Shown piece by piece: positions 33,563-44,083 of a stretch of 64,000 nucleotides of DNA; within the stretch, counting starts at the first letter, position 1; each line of letters starts with the position of its first letter. Location: contig OV277864.1 of assembly GCA_922989275.2 (NCBI GenBank), positions 73,288,158 through 73,352,157 on the forward strand, read 5' to 3'. This stretch comes from Gari tellinella. Its lineage: Eukaryota; Mollusca; Bivalvia; Cardiida; Psammobiidae. The position numbers and the translations under genes are program-made. The notes beneath the pieces were generated by a model. The model had not been told where the DNA came from. It did not search any database and was given only the letters and a program-made list of their open reading frames with translations.

Positions 33563-34238
33563 GACCTATTCAGTGTTACAGTGCCATAAAACCCCAGTTC
33601 ATTCACTCACTATTTAGGCTTGCTGTTTACTATTTATTGCAAAATGACAAACATTGCAGACACAGATCAGAAACTTAGAAATAGGCTATGGGGTAAAGGG
33701 TTAAGACCTATTCAGTGTTACAGTGCCATGAAACCCCAGCTCATTCACTCACTATTTAGGCTTGCTGTTTACTATTTATTGCAAAATGACAAACATTGCA
33801 GACACAGATCAGAAACTTAGAAATAGGCTATGGGGTAAAGGGTTAAGACCTATTCAGTGTTACAGTGCCATGAAACCCCAGTTCATTCACTCACTATTTA
33901 GGCTTGCTGTTTACTATTTATTGCAAAATGACAAACATTGCAGACACAGATCAGAAACTTAGAAATAGGCTATGGGGTAAAGGGTTAAGACCTATTCAGT
34001 GTTACAGTGCCATGAAACCCCAGTTCATTCACTCACTATTTAGGCTTGCTGTTTACTATTTATTGCAAAATGACAAACATTGCAGACACAGATCAGAAAC
34101 TTAGAAATAGGCTATGGGGTAAAGGGTTAAGACCTATTCAGTGTTACAGTGCCATGAAACCCCAGTTCATTCACTCACTATTTAGGCTTGCTGTTTACTA
34201 TTTATTGCAAAATGACAAACATTACAGACACAGATCAG
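33529..34238. repeat. Five 142-bp tandem repeats, copy A only
   Basis: ACTTAGAAATAGGCTATGGG recurs at 33,531, 33,673, 33,815, 33,957 and 34,099, exactly 142 bases apart. The units differ at only a few positions. Each unit joins the end of a TTAA MITE to neighbouring sequence (TCACTCACTATTTAGGCTTG, ACAAACATTGCAGA). Copy B has a single unit-equivalent near 55,700-55,815. Short ORFs inside repeat with the period and are not genes. Confidence 0.95.
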
Positions 34239-34480
34239 AGGGCTCCTTTGAGTGTACGATGTTTGCATAGGGCAAGTGTACTCTTCACCGGTACACTGTT
34301 TGTAAAGGATGAGTATACTCATCACAAGGGCTAAATGAGTTAACACACTTAATTATGTATACTCAGTGAATAATATCTGGTCAAAAATCACAGGGTAGGT
34401 TTCAAATGGACATATATGACAGTTACTAAGGTGCCTCTTATTCTATTCTGGTGTTAGGGTAACGCCTTTTAGGTTGCACA

Positions 34481-34680
34481 GTAAAACCTCTCTATCATGA
34501 CCGCTAAATTGTGTTAAGTATTAGATGCCGAAGACAGATGACTGCTTAAAGCATGCTGACAATGCAACAGAAAGACCCTTTAGGAGCTTTCTGTTTGACT
34601 GTCACCTTGCTTTAAGCTGTCTTTTATACAACCAAATAGCCTTAGTTTGAGAGGTTGTAATAGGCAGGTTTAACTTTTAG
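34481..34680. repeat. TA/CAGT-type hairpin MITE, shared
   Basis: ACAGTAAAACCTCTCTATCA and GAGGTTGTAATAGGCAGG bracket AAAGACCCTTTAGGAGCTTTCTG. The counterpart in copy B is 60,268-60,475. Confidence 0.75.
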
Positions 34681-34954
34681 GGTATAGTTAGCAGAAATAG
34701 AAGAGGCGATCTTAATCTCCTTACATCTACGTTCAGGTGAAAGTCTTTAAAGGTTAACCCATGTTTTTCCCATATCGCAAAAGAATCAAGATCTCTTGTA
34801 GGATCTTATGCCAATATGGGCATGTGCTAACCTGATCTGGCGGTAGAGGATACAGTTATCCCAGAAGAGTTGATTCAGTTAGAGTAAGCTGTTTTGGAGA
34901 TCATTGATAAGCAACAAAAAGAGCAGTGATCCAAGAACAGATCCTGGGTGGAAA

Positions 34955-35300
34955 ACCTAAAAGTACCAGACTGTGTGGTTCCGTACCTCAGTGGTGCTGG
35001 CACTACATACATCACAGACCATAGATTTGAGTACCGGTCGGCACACGATTTTTCACCAGTCCTGAGTCTTGTTACAGTTGGTGCCCAACATAAATTGGAC
35101 CGTGCTCTGGTTCCTTGTGAGATTCTAGGTGAATTTCAAGGGACGGCTGTGGGGAAACAGTATAGCTGTATTGAATGTAGTCAAGAGCAGGGTGGGTGAA
35201 TAGCAAATCCTAGTGGCTCAGTGGTTAGAGTGCAGTCCTACTGGCACATCTGTTCTGTAAGCAAGAGACTCTGAATTCAAGTTCAGGTTGGGCCAAGATT
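34955..35300 (+). repeat. Two tRNA-like SINE-type segments
   Basis: TACCTCAGTGGTGCTGGCA followed by GATTTGAGTACC, and GTGGCTCAGTGGTTAGAGTG followed by GAATTCAAGTTC, each look like A-box/B-box pairs. Counterparts are at 61,055-61,120 and 61,556-61,635 in copy B. There is no clear tail or target duplication. Confidence 0.5.
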
Positions 35301-35699
35301 GTTGCCCAGTCCTGTAGAAAAATCACTTATACAAAATAAAATACTAATTGTTAATTCTTTATTTCAGCTTTAAGCAAAGTACTTTGCTTCTATAGCCAAA
35401 TAAAGTAAAAATCATTAATGACAATTGACAATAATGACATCAAACATGGTGATTCCATTGGTTTGGATCCAGATTAATAAATGAAAAAATCTGATATGCG
35501 TGACATGTAACACGTGCACATATTTAGTAAAAAAAATGACGAGTCTTCTGTTCGTTGGTGTGGATCCAGATTAGTAAATAAACCTTTTTCTATTTCTGTA
35601 CGTCAGTTTTGATCCAGATCAGTAGATTCTAGAAAAAAAATCATAATGTGCGCGCACGGCGCCTGCATATTAGTAAATAAGAGGTGTGCAAAATAAAAA

Positions 35700-35800
35700 T
35701 GGGTAGAGAAAAAGTCTAGGTAGCGAAAAGACCAGCCGCGAAAACCACAAGGTAGCGAACGTGCTAAGGTAGCGAAATGCCAGGTAGCGAAACGACCTGA
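35700..35800. repeat. GGTAGCGAA-motif cluster
   Basis: AGGTAGCGAA occurs four times at roughly 20-50-base spacing between 35,718 and 35,792, each in a different flanking context. TGGTAGCGA recurs at 36,057 and 36,081 inside the adjoining TTAA-flanked element. Function unknown. Confidence 0.6.
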
Positions 35801-35818
35801 AATCAAATGAGTAATCAC

Positions 35819-36350
35819 TTAAAGAGGCTCGCAACCGGATTTAGCATTAAAATTAGCAATTTGTAAATATATGTCAAATGCTTATATAAATGGGTAATAT
35901 TTAGTTAAGGATAATAAATTCTGTTAAAAAATGCATTTAAAAAAGAAAAAGAAAAGAAGAACCCGGTGGGATTCGAACCAGTGACCCTCCATGCGGAGAC
36001 AAACATGAAAAATGAGGAAACGCCTTAACCTCGGCTACAAGCGCTCTCTCTATATATGGTAGCGAATTAACGTACTTCACTGGTAGCGATCGATAATACT
36101 TTATTCGGCTCGGGTTTATGTCTGAGCCGGTGTATAGAAGCAACAACAACAACTATACCGTTAGCTAACGCTATAGAAAAACGATGGAAAATATCTAAAA
36201 AAACTAAGATTCGGTGACGATTCTTGAGACTTTTTTTGGACTGATCATATTATTTTAATGTCAGAAGCCAAATAATGCCACAAATTTGCTTTTATTTGAG
36301 TATTTTATTTTATTTTGACAAGTACACCATCCGGTTGCGAGTCCCTTTAA
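35819..36350. mobile_element. TTAA-flanked 532-bp element with a tRNA-like module
   Basis: TTAAAGAGGCTCGCAACCGG and the inverse of TTAAAGGGACTCGCAACCGG form 20-base ends with TTAA at both tips. On the minus strand it carries GTAGCCGAGGTTAAGGCG (A-box-like) and GGTTCGAATCC (B box, 35,969-35,979), similar to a class II tRNA. There is no ORF. Confidence 0.7.
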
Positions 36351-36780
36351 TATAAGATTGACAATTTTCACATTTGTACAGTTTGATAATTCAGCAAGTC
36401 AAAGTACTTGTGAAAGTTCTAGCCTACATCTCTTGTATATGTATACTATACAGTTTCTCATTCGGATCAACCCTATTTGACACATATATCAAACGGTCAT
36501 TTTACAATAACAGAATAGTCCAAGTATATGAAAAGTTTTGTTTAAAGAGGGTGAAACACAGAAGTATTATATAAAGTTACGTTCTTTCAAATATTTTTCA
36601 TACTTGTTCCATGCCCTATCAGTATCAAAGAGCTATTAAACTGGCCTGCATATTGACAAGTCGATGCTTACAGCAAGTTTAAAATAAAGCAGTATGCTCC
36701 TGAAAAATATTCTGCGTTACTTTAAGTTTCATCGTATTATGCAACCAGCTGTCACTTTTGCACATATTTTAACAGACAAT

Positions 36781-36890
36781 GACCAATAAATACGAAAGAC
36801 TCAAGCAGGAAACGTAACACAAACAATACACCCACCTCTCAAGCAGAACACACACACACAGTCATACCACAACACACACACACACACAAT
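36781..36890. repeat. Dispersed repeat with CA-rich block
   Basis: It matches 9,622-9,730 (AATAAATACGAAAG, GACTCAAGCAGGAAACG, AACACAAACAATACACCCA, then CACACACA). It ends where the Death-domain remnant begins, so it may mark a truncation of that exon. Confidence 0.65.
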
Positions 36891-36901
36891 GCTCCTACGT
36901 G

Positions 36902-37145
36902 GTCCACGGATCTAACCAAACTTATCAACCCGAACCGAAGCATGAAGCTGACTGGAGACTTCTTGCCCAACGCCTTGGCTACAGTAATTATGACATTACT
37001 GTAACATGACCCCTGCATGTCCCTACTCAGTGAATGGTATGCCACCCGTAAACAAGCGAGGCAAACTTTGGTGTTTTGACAGCTCTCACAGAGATGAATA
37101 GACAGGATGGGGCATCAAATGTCGAAAATGCAATGAAATGTTCAG
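36902..37145 (+). pseudogene. Death-domain exon with two frame breaks
   Basis: The outer parts share one frame: YQPEPKHEADWRLLAQRL to 37,004, and EANFGVLTALTEMNRQDGAS from 37,058 to the donor. The middle (HDPCMSLLSEWYATRKQA) lies in another frame. The motif order ADW..LA..LGY...DP..LL..W...GVL..L...NR.D matches Death domains of the MyD88/UNC5 kind. The 3' end (phase 1, TTCAG-GTTAG) fits the acceptor at 37,611. Confidence 0.7.
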
Positions 37146-37500
37146 GTTAGTTACAATTCTACACAATGCATATATAAAACGGTTGTGTTGATCAATTGAA
37201 CCCTAGTGGCGTGAATATGCACCCTTTATAAACAGTGTACCTTTTGAAGTGTACATATGTCCTTTGAAAAACAGCGTAGAAACAGATGTGAAAGATTTTT
37301 TTTATTGAAATATGACTTGGGATATAGCAAAACTTTGACAATGTTTGGTATTAACATGTTTAAAAAGAATGAAATAGTATAGAATAGAATTTACCTTGCA
37401 AACATAGCCTTCTATACAATGTTCAGGTTTGCCTATAACAATTGATTCACTTTATATAGTATGTGTGTATCATTAAACAGTAATATGAGATATATTTCAG

Positions 37501-37564
37501 AGGGCGTGTGGATGATGAGACGTTTGAGTACCCTAGTCCTCCACCAATTTTCAGTATACACTAG
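37501..37564 (+). pseudogene. Truncated duplicate of the first-TIR 5' exon
   Basis: ATATTTCAG then AGGGCGTG repeats the acceptor and the first 55 or so bases of the exon at 37,611 (shared peptide FEYPSPPPIF), then diverges to a stop at 37,562-37,564. It is one base shorter than the real exon, so it would splice in a different phase. Confidence 0.7.
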
Positions 37565-39245
37565 CAGTAGAAAAAAAGAGGGTTTAAAAGTAACACCTGT
37601 TATATTTCAGAGGGTGTTGTAGAGGATGAAGAGTTTGAATACCCCAGTCCTCCACCAATCTTCCTCGGCTACAAGTGGGGCATGCAGGAAGAGGTGAAGC
37701 TCCTCAAACAACACCTCAACATGGCTGGTTACGAATGTTGGATGGACATAAGTCAGATGGGTGGAGGTGATAAACTGTTTGCCAAGATTGACAATGGTAT
37801 ACGAGCGTCCAAAGTAACCATCTGTTGTGTGACAGAGAAATACGCACAGTCCCCTAACTGTAACAGAGAGGTAAGATTTATCAATGATAGTCTCAGCTAT
37901 AAAGAGTAGTTCAACCAAAGCCAACCTTGTAGCATTGCTAAACTCTCAGTTGAGACAATTTATTAGAATTATAATTGCCTTTAATGGGGTTTGCAGGAGA
38001 CATGCAGGAGAAAGTGATGGGAATCTTCCATTGTTTCTATGTCAATGTATCAAATGTGCTTAACTATTTAACAAAATTATTTGAATTCACCAAAGAAATT
38101 GATATTATTTTAAAGTATTTTTCTATAATTCTGACTGACATAGATTAGCTGAGAGTTAATAAAGTCTTCATTTCAACTCTAGCCTACACACAGGACCTGA
38201 GGTCCAGTTACTGGTGTTACAAATTCTAAGGGGCGGTGATCAAATCAGGGCTGCCATTTCTCCGGATTTTTCCTAAGTCTTCGGATTTTTATCCTAGCAG
38301 ATGGTAGCTTAAAACAGGCTGAAACTAAAGCGGATGCGCCTTAAGGAGCATTCTGCTTTACTTTCAATCTGTTTTAAGCAGTCAGGTGTCTTCAAAACAT
38401 GAAACAGACTATGGGTTTAAGGTACGATTAGTAAAATTGCGTCTAAATAATTGAAAATTTGAAATCTTAGGATTTTTACGATCAACTTATGGCAGCCCTG
38501 TCAAATACATGTACATAAAAACATTTATTAATGGGCTCATTACAATTCTTTCTTGACAGGAAAATTTGTCTGTGAATCTAGGCAAGCCTATGTACCCGTT
38601 ACTCATGGAGAAGATGCTATGGCCCCCTAAAGGCTCTATGGGTCCCATTTTCAGTGAGTACCTGTTTATCAGACAGGTTCTTCCAAAGGGCTGGCGAGGA
38701 GACAAAAGATAATCGTTACTGGCCAGTGCCAAAGTTTCAGGAACTATTGATGCAGCTAAACTACAACGTGGCTCCTGATGAAGCCCTTATAAAAAAAAAG
38801 GTTAGTATGTAAATTTCCTGATGTATTGAATATTTGTATTGAGCATTATTAATATCTTAATTATTACTTCTACATACACTTCTATTTAATATTGCTACAA
38901 TGCTGCTCCTAATGCAGTCCTGTTATTAAAATAGATCAGCATCAAATGTTACAGTTTTACTGGGTATTAGTAATGGACCGTTAATTTATGCTTTGTATGG
39001 TGCTTATGTTGTGCATGGGGTGTAAAGTTCTGATGCTTGCTGTATAACGCTCATATGTAAACGTTTGGCATTATCTAATAACAGTTTAAATGCGCTTCTA
39101 TGGAGGAAAAGGAAGGTTGAAAAAAGAATAATTTTGAAGATGATGTAATGATTTTGATGCGATTTTTAAAATCAGATACAACATCAACAACATCAAATTG
39201 CCTTTCAGTTCTTAATTGACTTACTCAATCTCTGTATATTGAAAT

Positions 39246-39433
39246 ACACTAAAACCTCTCTATTACGACCATTAAATTGCATTAATTATCCGGTGTTTGA
39301 GGCAGGTGACTGCCTAAAGCAAGGTGAGCGTAAAACAGAAAGCTCCTTTAAGAAAGCTTACTTTAAGCTGCCACCTGTCTTTTATGCAGTCAATTTGCCT
39401 CCATTTTAGTGGTCGTAATAGAGAGGTTTTACT
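39246..39433. repeat. TA/CAGT-type hairpin MITE, shared
   Basis: ACACTAAAACCTCTCTATTA and GTCGTAATAGAGAGGTTTTA bracket a partial hairpin. It is the counterpart of 1040-1216 in copy A and lies in an intron of the broken TIR gene. Confidence 0.75.
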
Positions 39434-42400
39434 TTAATTCCTTGTACAGGGCGGTGTAAGATGTGTTTTTCCATTCATGTAGTAAATTCCTTGTCTCCAC
39501 TTAATCCATTGCTATCGCTACTTTATAAGAATCGTCTCTTCAAGAGTTGAGACGTAAAGCAGAAACGATTGAAAACGTCCATTTTACTCACATTTATCTG
39601 GATTCCTTGTACTATTTCAGAATACAAGAACTTGTGGACCCCTATAGTTGAAGAAATAGTTATTGACAAGAAGAAGGGCGCCAATGAACAGATAAATTCA
39701 ACAGAACAGGTAATTAAACCCTTCAGTGTTAACAGAGACTTGACTTTGGTTTATAAACAGTTTGAATTAAGATATAATAAATTGATACCAGTGTTTTATC
39801 GTGGCAATAAAACACGGGTAGGAGTTGAGATGCTAATTTATTATTTCGATTCTAACACTTCAATTTAACTAGTTGAACCACAATTTGCACCCACGCAACG
39901 GCGCTACTTTTCTTAGCGTTCACATTTTCTAAGCCATATGACGTCACGTAAGACGTTACAGTGCGTGCATGTTTTATTGAGAATTTAAACACAGACACAT
40001 TCCGTCTTTGTTTATATAGACGTGCTCAAAGTGTGTTAGAATCGGGGTTAGATGTCTAATGCTTTTGACCCATTATTTACTATTACTTTTGACTAAGCTA
40101 TATTTGTCGAATGTACAAATCAAGGAGTTGAATCAAAAATTAAATGGACAACCATTTTAAAGTGGACAGCATTTCATTAACACATTCTTTAGCCCTAACC
40201 ATGAGTATACTTATCATTAACAAATGATGTACCTGCGAAGAGTACATTTGTCCTATACAAAAGGTGTAGACCCTGATCAGGCCTGCTTCTTATCAGGGTC
40301 TGCACATTTTGTCATTTTGGAAGAAATTGCTGAAATTAATAATGAATATTCTAAAATGGTCTTGACTAAATTGGAAATTGGAATAATTTATTAAAAGTTT
40401 CAGGAGTGACTGAGTTGAGAATTCAATTAGTTAAAATTAATGTAATATAATTGGCTCGTTGTATCCTTTTGTAGTTTAAATATTTGAAATACCAACCTTA
40501 TTTGGAGATTTTGTCTAATAACTGTTTATTTGGGCCTCTTTTCAGCCTCAGGATGATTCAGGCGAGTCCCCCATAGTTTTCCTGTCGTACCAGTGGGGCA
40601 AACAGCCCCAAGTAAAACTCCTGTACCAGCGAATCCGCTCCCTTGGCTACACACTATGGATGGACATCTTTCAAATGGGTGGTGGGGACTCTCTCTATGA
40701 CAAAATAGATCGAGGGGTCAGAGGTTGTAAGGTTATTGTTAGCTGTGTGACTCCCAAGTATGCATTGTCTGCCAACTGTCGACGAGAGGTGAGTCTAGCT
40801 GATGCCATCAAGAAGCCAATTATTCCACTGTTGCTTGAGCAGATGAAGTGGCCACCAGATGGACCAATGAGTATGGTGTTTACAGAATTACTCTATATAA
40901 ACGTATACAGGGACCCAGATGTACAAACCAAATGGACTGGAGAGAAGTTTGATGAGTTAGCAATGAAGTTAGATCAGTATATAGGTGGTGTCAAAGGTTC
41001 GACAGAAACAACTCAAGCAGATCAGAAGGTTGCTCAGCCAAAGCATAATCCAGATGGATCTTCCTCCCAGAATAAATTTGTTGAGCCCAATACTAAGGTA
41101 CAAAAACCTCCACCAAAACAGCAAGCAGATGTCGCTACAAAGAAAGACAGCAAACCAGTAGAAACCAAACAGCCTAGCCAGGAGAAAGCTAATCAGGAAC
41201 CAGCAAAGAAAGGAACTGCACCAACAAACTCCAATGGTCAACAGTCCACTCCTACAACAAACAATCAGGAACCAGCTACTGCCTCGGAAAAACCCAAATC
41301 TAAATCTTGTGCTATTCTATAAAGTCCAATTTATATTCTGATTGCATGACATGAGCTAGCTTTATACAGCTTCTGAGTGCTCACAGAAAGTGTCAAACAA
41401 AAACAGTTTAACCCTTTCTTTCATAAAAAAGGTTATTTCAAACACTTAAAAAAGCAATGTAGAAAGGGTTACATTTAGGACACTTTACATAGACTAGTGT
41501 TCATTTCTTGTAGATCTTTCAAATGATATTCCATATCAGTGCCTCAAGTCAACTTAGTTATGTCTGGTATGGATATTTCTGTTGTACTGTGTAATGAATT
41601 CATGATGTATTGAAAGGGTATAATATGTAAACACTAACAGTGCTGAAATAACGAATATGTTTTAAACTACTAGTCTCCAGAACACAGAACTGCTGGAGGC
41701 AGAGTTCAAAATCTCATCAATCACTAGCCCAGCGCTTATAAAGCCTTTGAGTTGACTCTGAGTTTGTTCTCCAGCATTTGATTGGTAAGATTTGAGCCTA
41801 GGCTCAAATCTGACCAATCACATGCTTGAGAACGATTTCAGATTCAACTCAAACGCTTTTTAAGCGCTGGGCCTGTAACTATTTTAACAAGTGTTAGATC
41901 AACCTATTCTGACATAATATATTTCTTTTGTACTATGTATTGAATCCGTACCTTATTTAAATAATGTTTACTTTGAATCATCTGTGATAGAATTTAACCC
42001 TTTTCTTGCTATTAGCATAGTATATGGATGCCTTTATGAAAAAATATGTAGACCTAGATCAGACAGCTCCTGAAGGAACTGTCCGATTAGGTTCTGCACT
42101 GTATGGATATGTCTGCACTCTTTCCAGGGGAAAATTTTCCTGATGAAATATGTTGATTGTACAGTTTTATGTATGAATATTCAGCATTAGGAGGGTTAAC
42201 TATTTATAATTCACTATACATGTATTGATTTTCATACTTAAAATGAAGTCAGTAGACGAGTTTCAGATCTCTAGATAAGATAGTCTAAGAGTAGGATAAC
42301 TGTTTGCATGCTGGGTAATTTTTTAGTCTGCAACATTTGTTGTCTGCAACGGTTGTAAAAATAGAAATGGCTTTTCAAAAACAGGATCAGAGTGTCAAAC

Positions 42401-42690
42401 AATTTGAATCCTAATGAGATGCAACATTATGTGGCATCTCATCAGGATCCAAACTGTTTGCACAGATAGTATCGATTCTGTTGCTAGCATGCAAGTAGTT
42501 CAAACTATATTATGTATTCCCTTATCTAGAGCTTTGAGTATGATTATAATTTTAAATGCTAATTGGCATTTTTGCACATACAGCAACTTGTTTTTAATTT
42601 ATTTTATGAGCAATATCTATTGATATTTTCCTTTTTTGTAGAAAAACACTAACATGAATTTACATACTATTTGACAAGCTGCCACATATA

Positions 42691-42771
42691 CAGTAAAACC
42701 TCTCTATTATGACCACGAAAAACACTTTATATTTAACACAATTTAGTGGTCGCAATAGAGAGGTTTTACTG
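42691..42771. mobile_element. 81-bp TA-flanked MITE, copy B only
   Basis: CAGTAAAACCTCTCTATTAT and the inverse of CAGTAAAACCTCTCTATTGC form inverted ends of about 27 bases with two mismatches, flanked by TA (42,689-42,690 and 42,772-42,773). Copy A at about 4873-4895 lacks it. This is the minimal form of the family at 1040, 10,604 and 34,481. Confidence 0.88.
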
Positions 42772-43133
42772 TATGTATGAGGCATGGCATGAGACATCAA
42801 TACTTATTGCATTGCAAACGGTGTAAAACCCAGGCCAGTGGAGGGTGGCTGATCTGGATCCACACTGTCTGATACTCACCAGCATTTTGTAATTAGATTA
42901 GAACTTCAAATGTGACACATTAAAACATCTGGAAACTAACTTGTGATAGCCTGTAAAGTTTTAGGTACTTTTCACATCATACCTTTTCTATAGTTTACTG
43001 TACTTTTACATCCAATCAGTTCCATTATCTGTGATATGAAAGGCCTACCATACTAACATTTTATTCTCAACCATTTACTTTTGAATGTACTTTTTGAATG
43101 TACTATAACTGATATACAATGTATGTTATACAC

Positions 43134-43139
43134 AATAAA
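43134..43139 (+). promoter_or_regulatory. Candidate poly(A) signal of TIR gene copy B
   Basis: AATAAA within CACAATAAAGTATTTATTAT, conserved with 5252-5257 in copy A. Circumstantial. Confidence 0.25.
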
Positions 43140-44083
43140 GTATTTATTATCATTCATTCCTTAAACTTCTAATAGGCAAATTCAGTTTCCAATAAGTCTA
43201 GTCTATGTGGTTCTAGGGCATGCCACAAGATTTGGGACCACTGCATACCTCTTGTATGATTGTAAGAAGTGAAAGGGATTTAACGTTAACTAGAAATTCA
43301 ATATCTCTGATGTTAAGTTTTTGGGATCTATATTCCGTTTGTTGTTTTACCTCATTGTATCAGCAACCTTTCTCTTGTCATAGTGCCATAAAATATATAA
43401 TCTATAGAAACTGTGTTGTGGTTTCATAAAGCTCAAATCAATCAATGAATTCGAGAATTAACCTTTTTTCATCTCGTAAAATGTTTGATTTTGTAAATAG
43501 TGTAGACTCAGATCACACAGTTCCTGAAGCACTATTTCCTGTACTCTTTCTTGAGAAAACATTTCTTTATTTTATTTGCCAATGTAATAGTTTAGATTAT
43601 GATTATTCATAGCGAGTTGAGTTTTATAATTGAATATTCTCCTTGAGGAGTTCCGTATCATTATCATACAGCTAACTGTGATATCTCGATAGTCATTGTA
43701 TGTGAGTGTATTGTTCTAATAGTAAATTATTTCAACTTTTCATTCATAATTTAATAAATGAGAATTGTGAATATAAATGTGCTATAAAATAGGTGTTTAT
43801 CGGCTATTGGTATCAAACACAAGTTTGCATTTGATGGATTTATCTGAATTCTTCTGAAAGATGAGATTGTGAAAATCAATTACAGGGTAACTGTTATTTT
43901 ATTTATTTTGTTTTAATAGTATTGCTGTCATTTCATGATGTCCAGGTAATTGCAGGTGGAGGAAGACCCTCAGATGCCCTTTTTATACTGTTTAGACCGA
44001 GACTTGAACCAACAGCAGCAAGGAGCTAAGTGATTGTCAATTACAGTGGCTATAACCACTCAGTCATGGAAGCCCCGTAATTG

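Larger units (their letters stand above)
1..37851. repeat. Segmental duplication, copy A
   Basis: The sequence from base 1 onward matches the sequence from 37,852 onward nearly base for base (for example the exon end and donor at 1-30 against 37,852-37,881). The match continues through the TIR gene, the convergent Nudix gene and the repeats near 34.4-35.3 kb, with breaks where one copy has an insertion. Matching landmarks are 2249-3025 with 40,546-41,322; 10,925-11,093 with 48,765-48,933; 18,239-18,422 with 52,534-52,717; 30,207-30,281 with 54,961-55,035; and 34,440-35,300 with 60,190-61,640. The stretch 35.4-37.6 kb has no clear partner in the window. Copy A is longer mainly because of mobile-element insertions. 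Confidence 0.9.
36902..41322 (+). pseudogene. Death-TIR-TIR gene, copy B, broken
   Basis: Exons by homology are a Death-domain exon 36,902-37,141+ (donor about 37,146), then 37,611-37,870, 38,560-38,800, 39,621-39,709 and 40,546-41,322. The Death domain (ADW-x-LLAQRLGY, DPCMSLLSEW, GVLTALTEMNRQD) needs two compensating frame changes, near 37,004 and 37,057. Exon 38,560-38,800 has a 4-base insertion near 38,672 giving TAA at 38,710-38,712, plus two extra A's at its end that restore the downstream phase. The first-TIR start, linker exon and second-TIR exon are open. The final exon is 777 bases in both copies and ends CAIL. Death plus TIR resembles MyD88 in layout, but the TIRs are not MyD88-like. 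Assembly indels are an alternative to true breaks. Confidence 0.75.

Noticed and set aside
33620..34270. Four repeated 66-74 residue ORFs
   Set aside because: They recur every 142 bases with the tandem array and have no family features.
36989..37141. Zinc-finger-like reading KLWCFDSS...CRKCNEMF in another frame of the Death exon
   Set aside because: It contains a TAG and ends in a phase that does not fit the exon at 37,611; the Death-domain reading is better supported.
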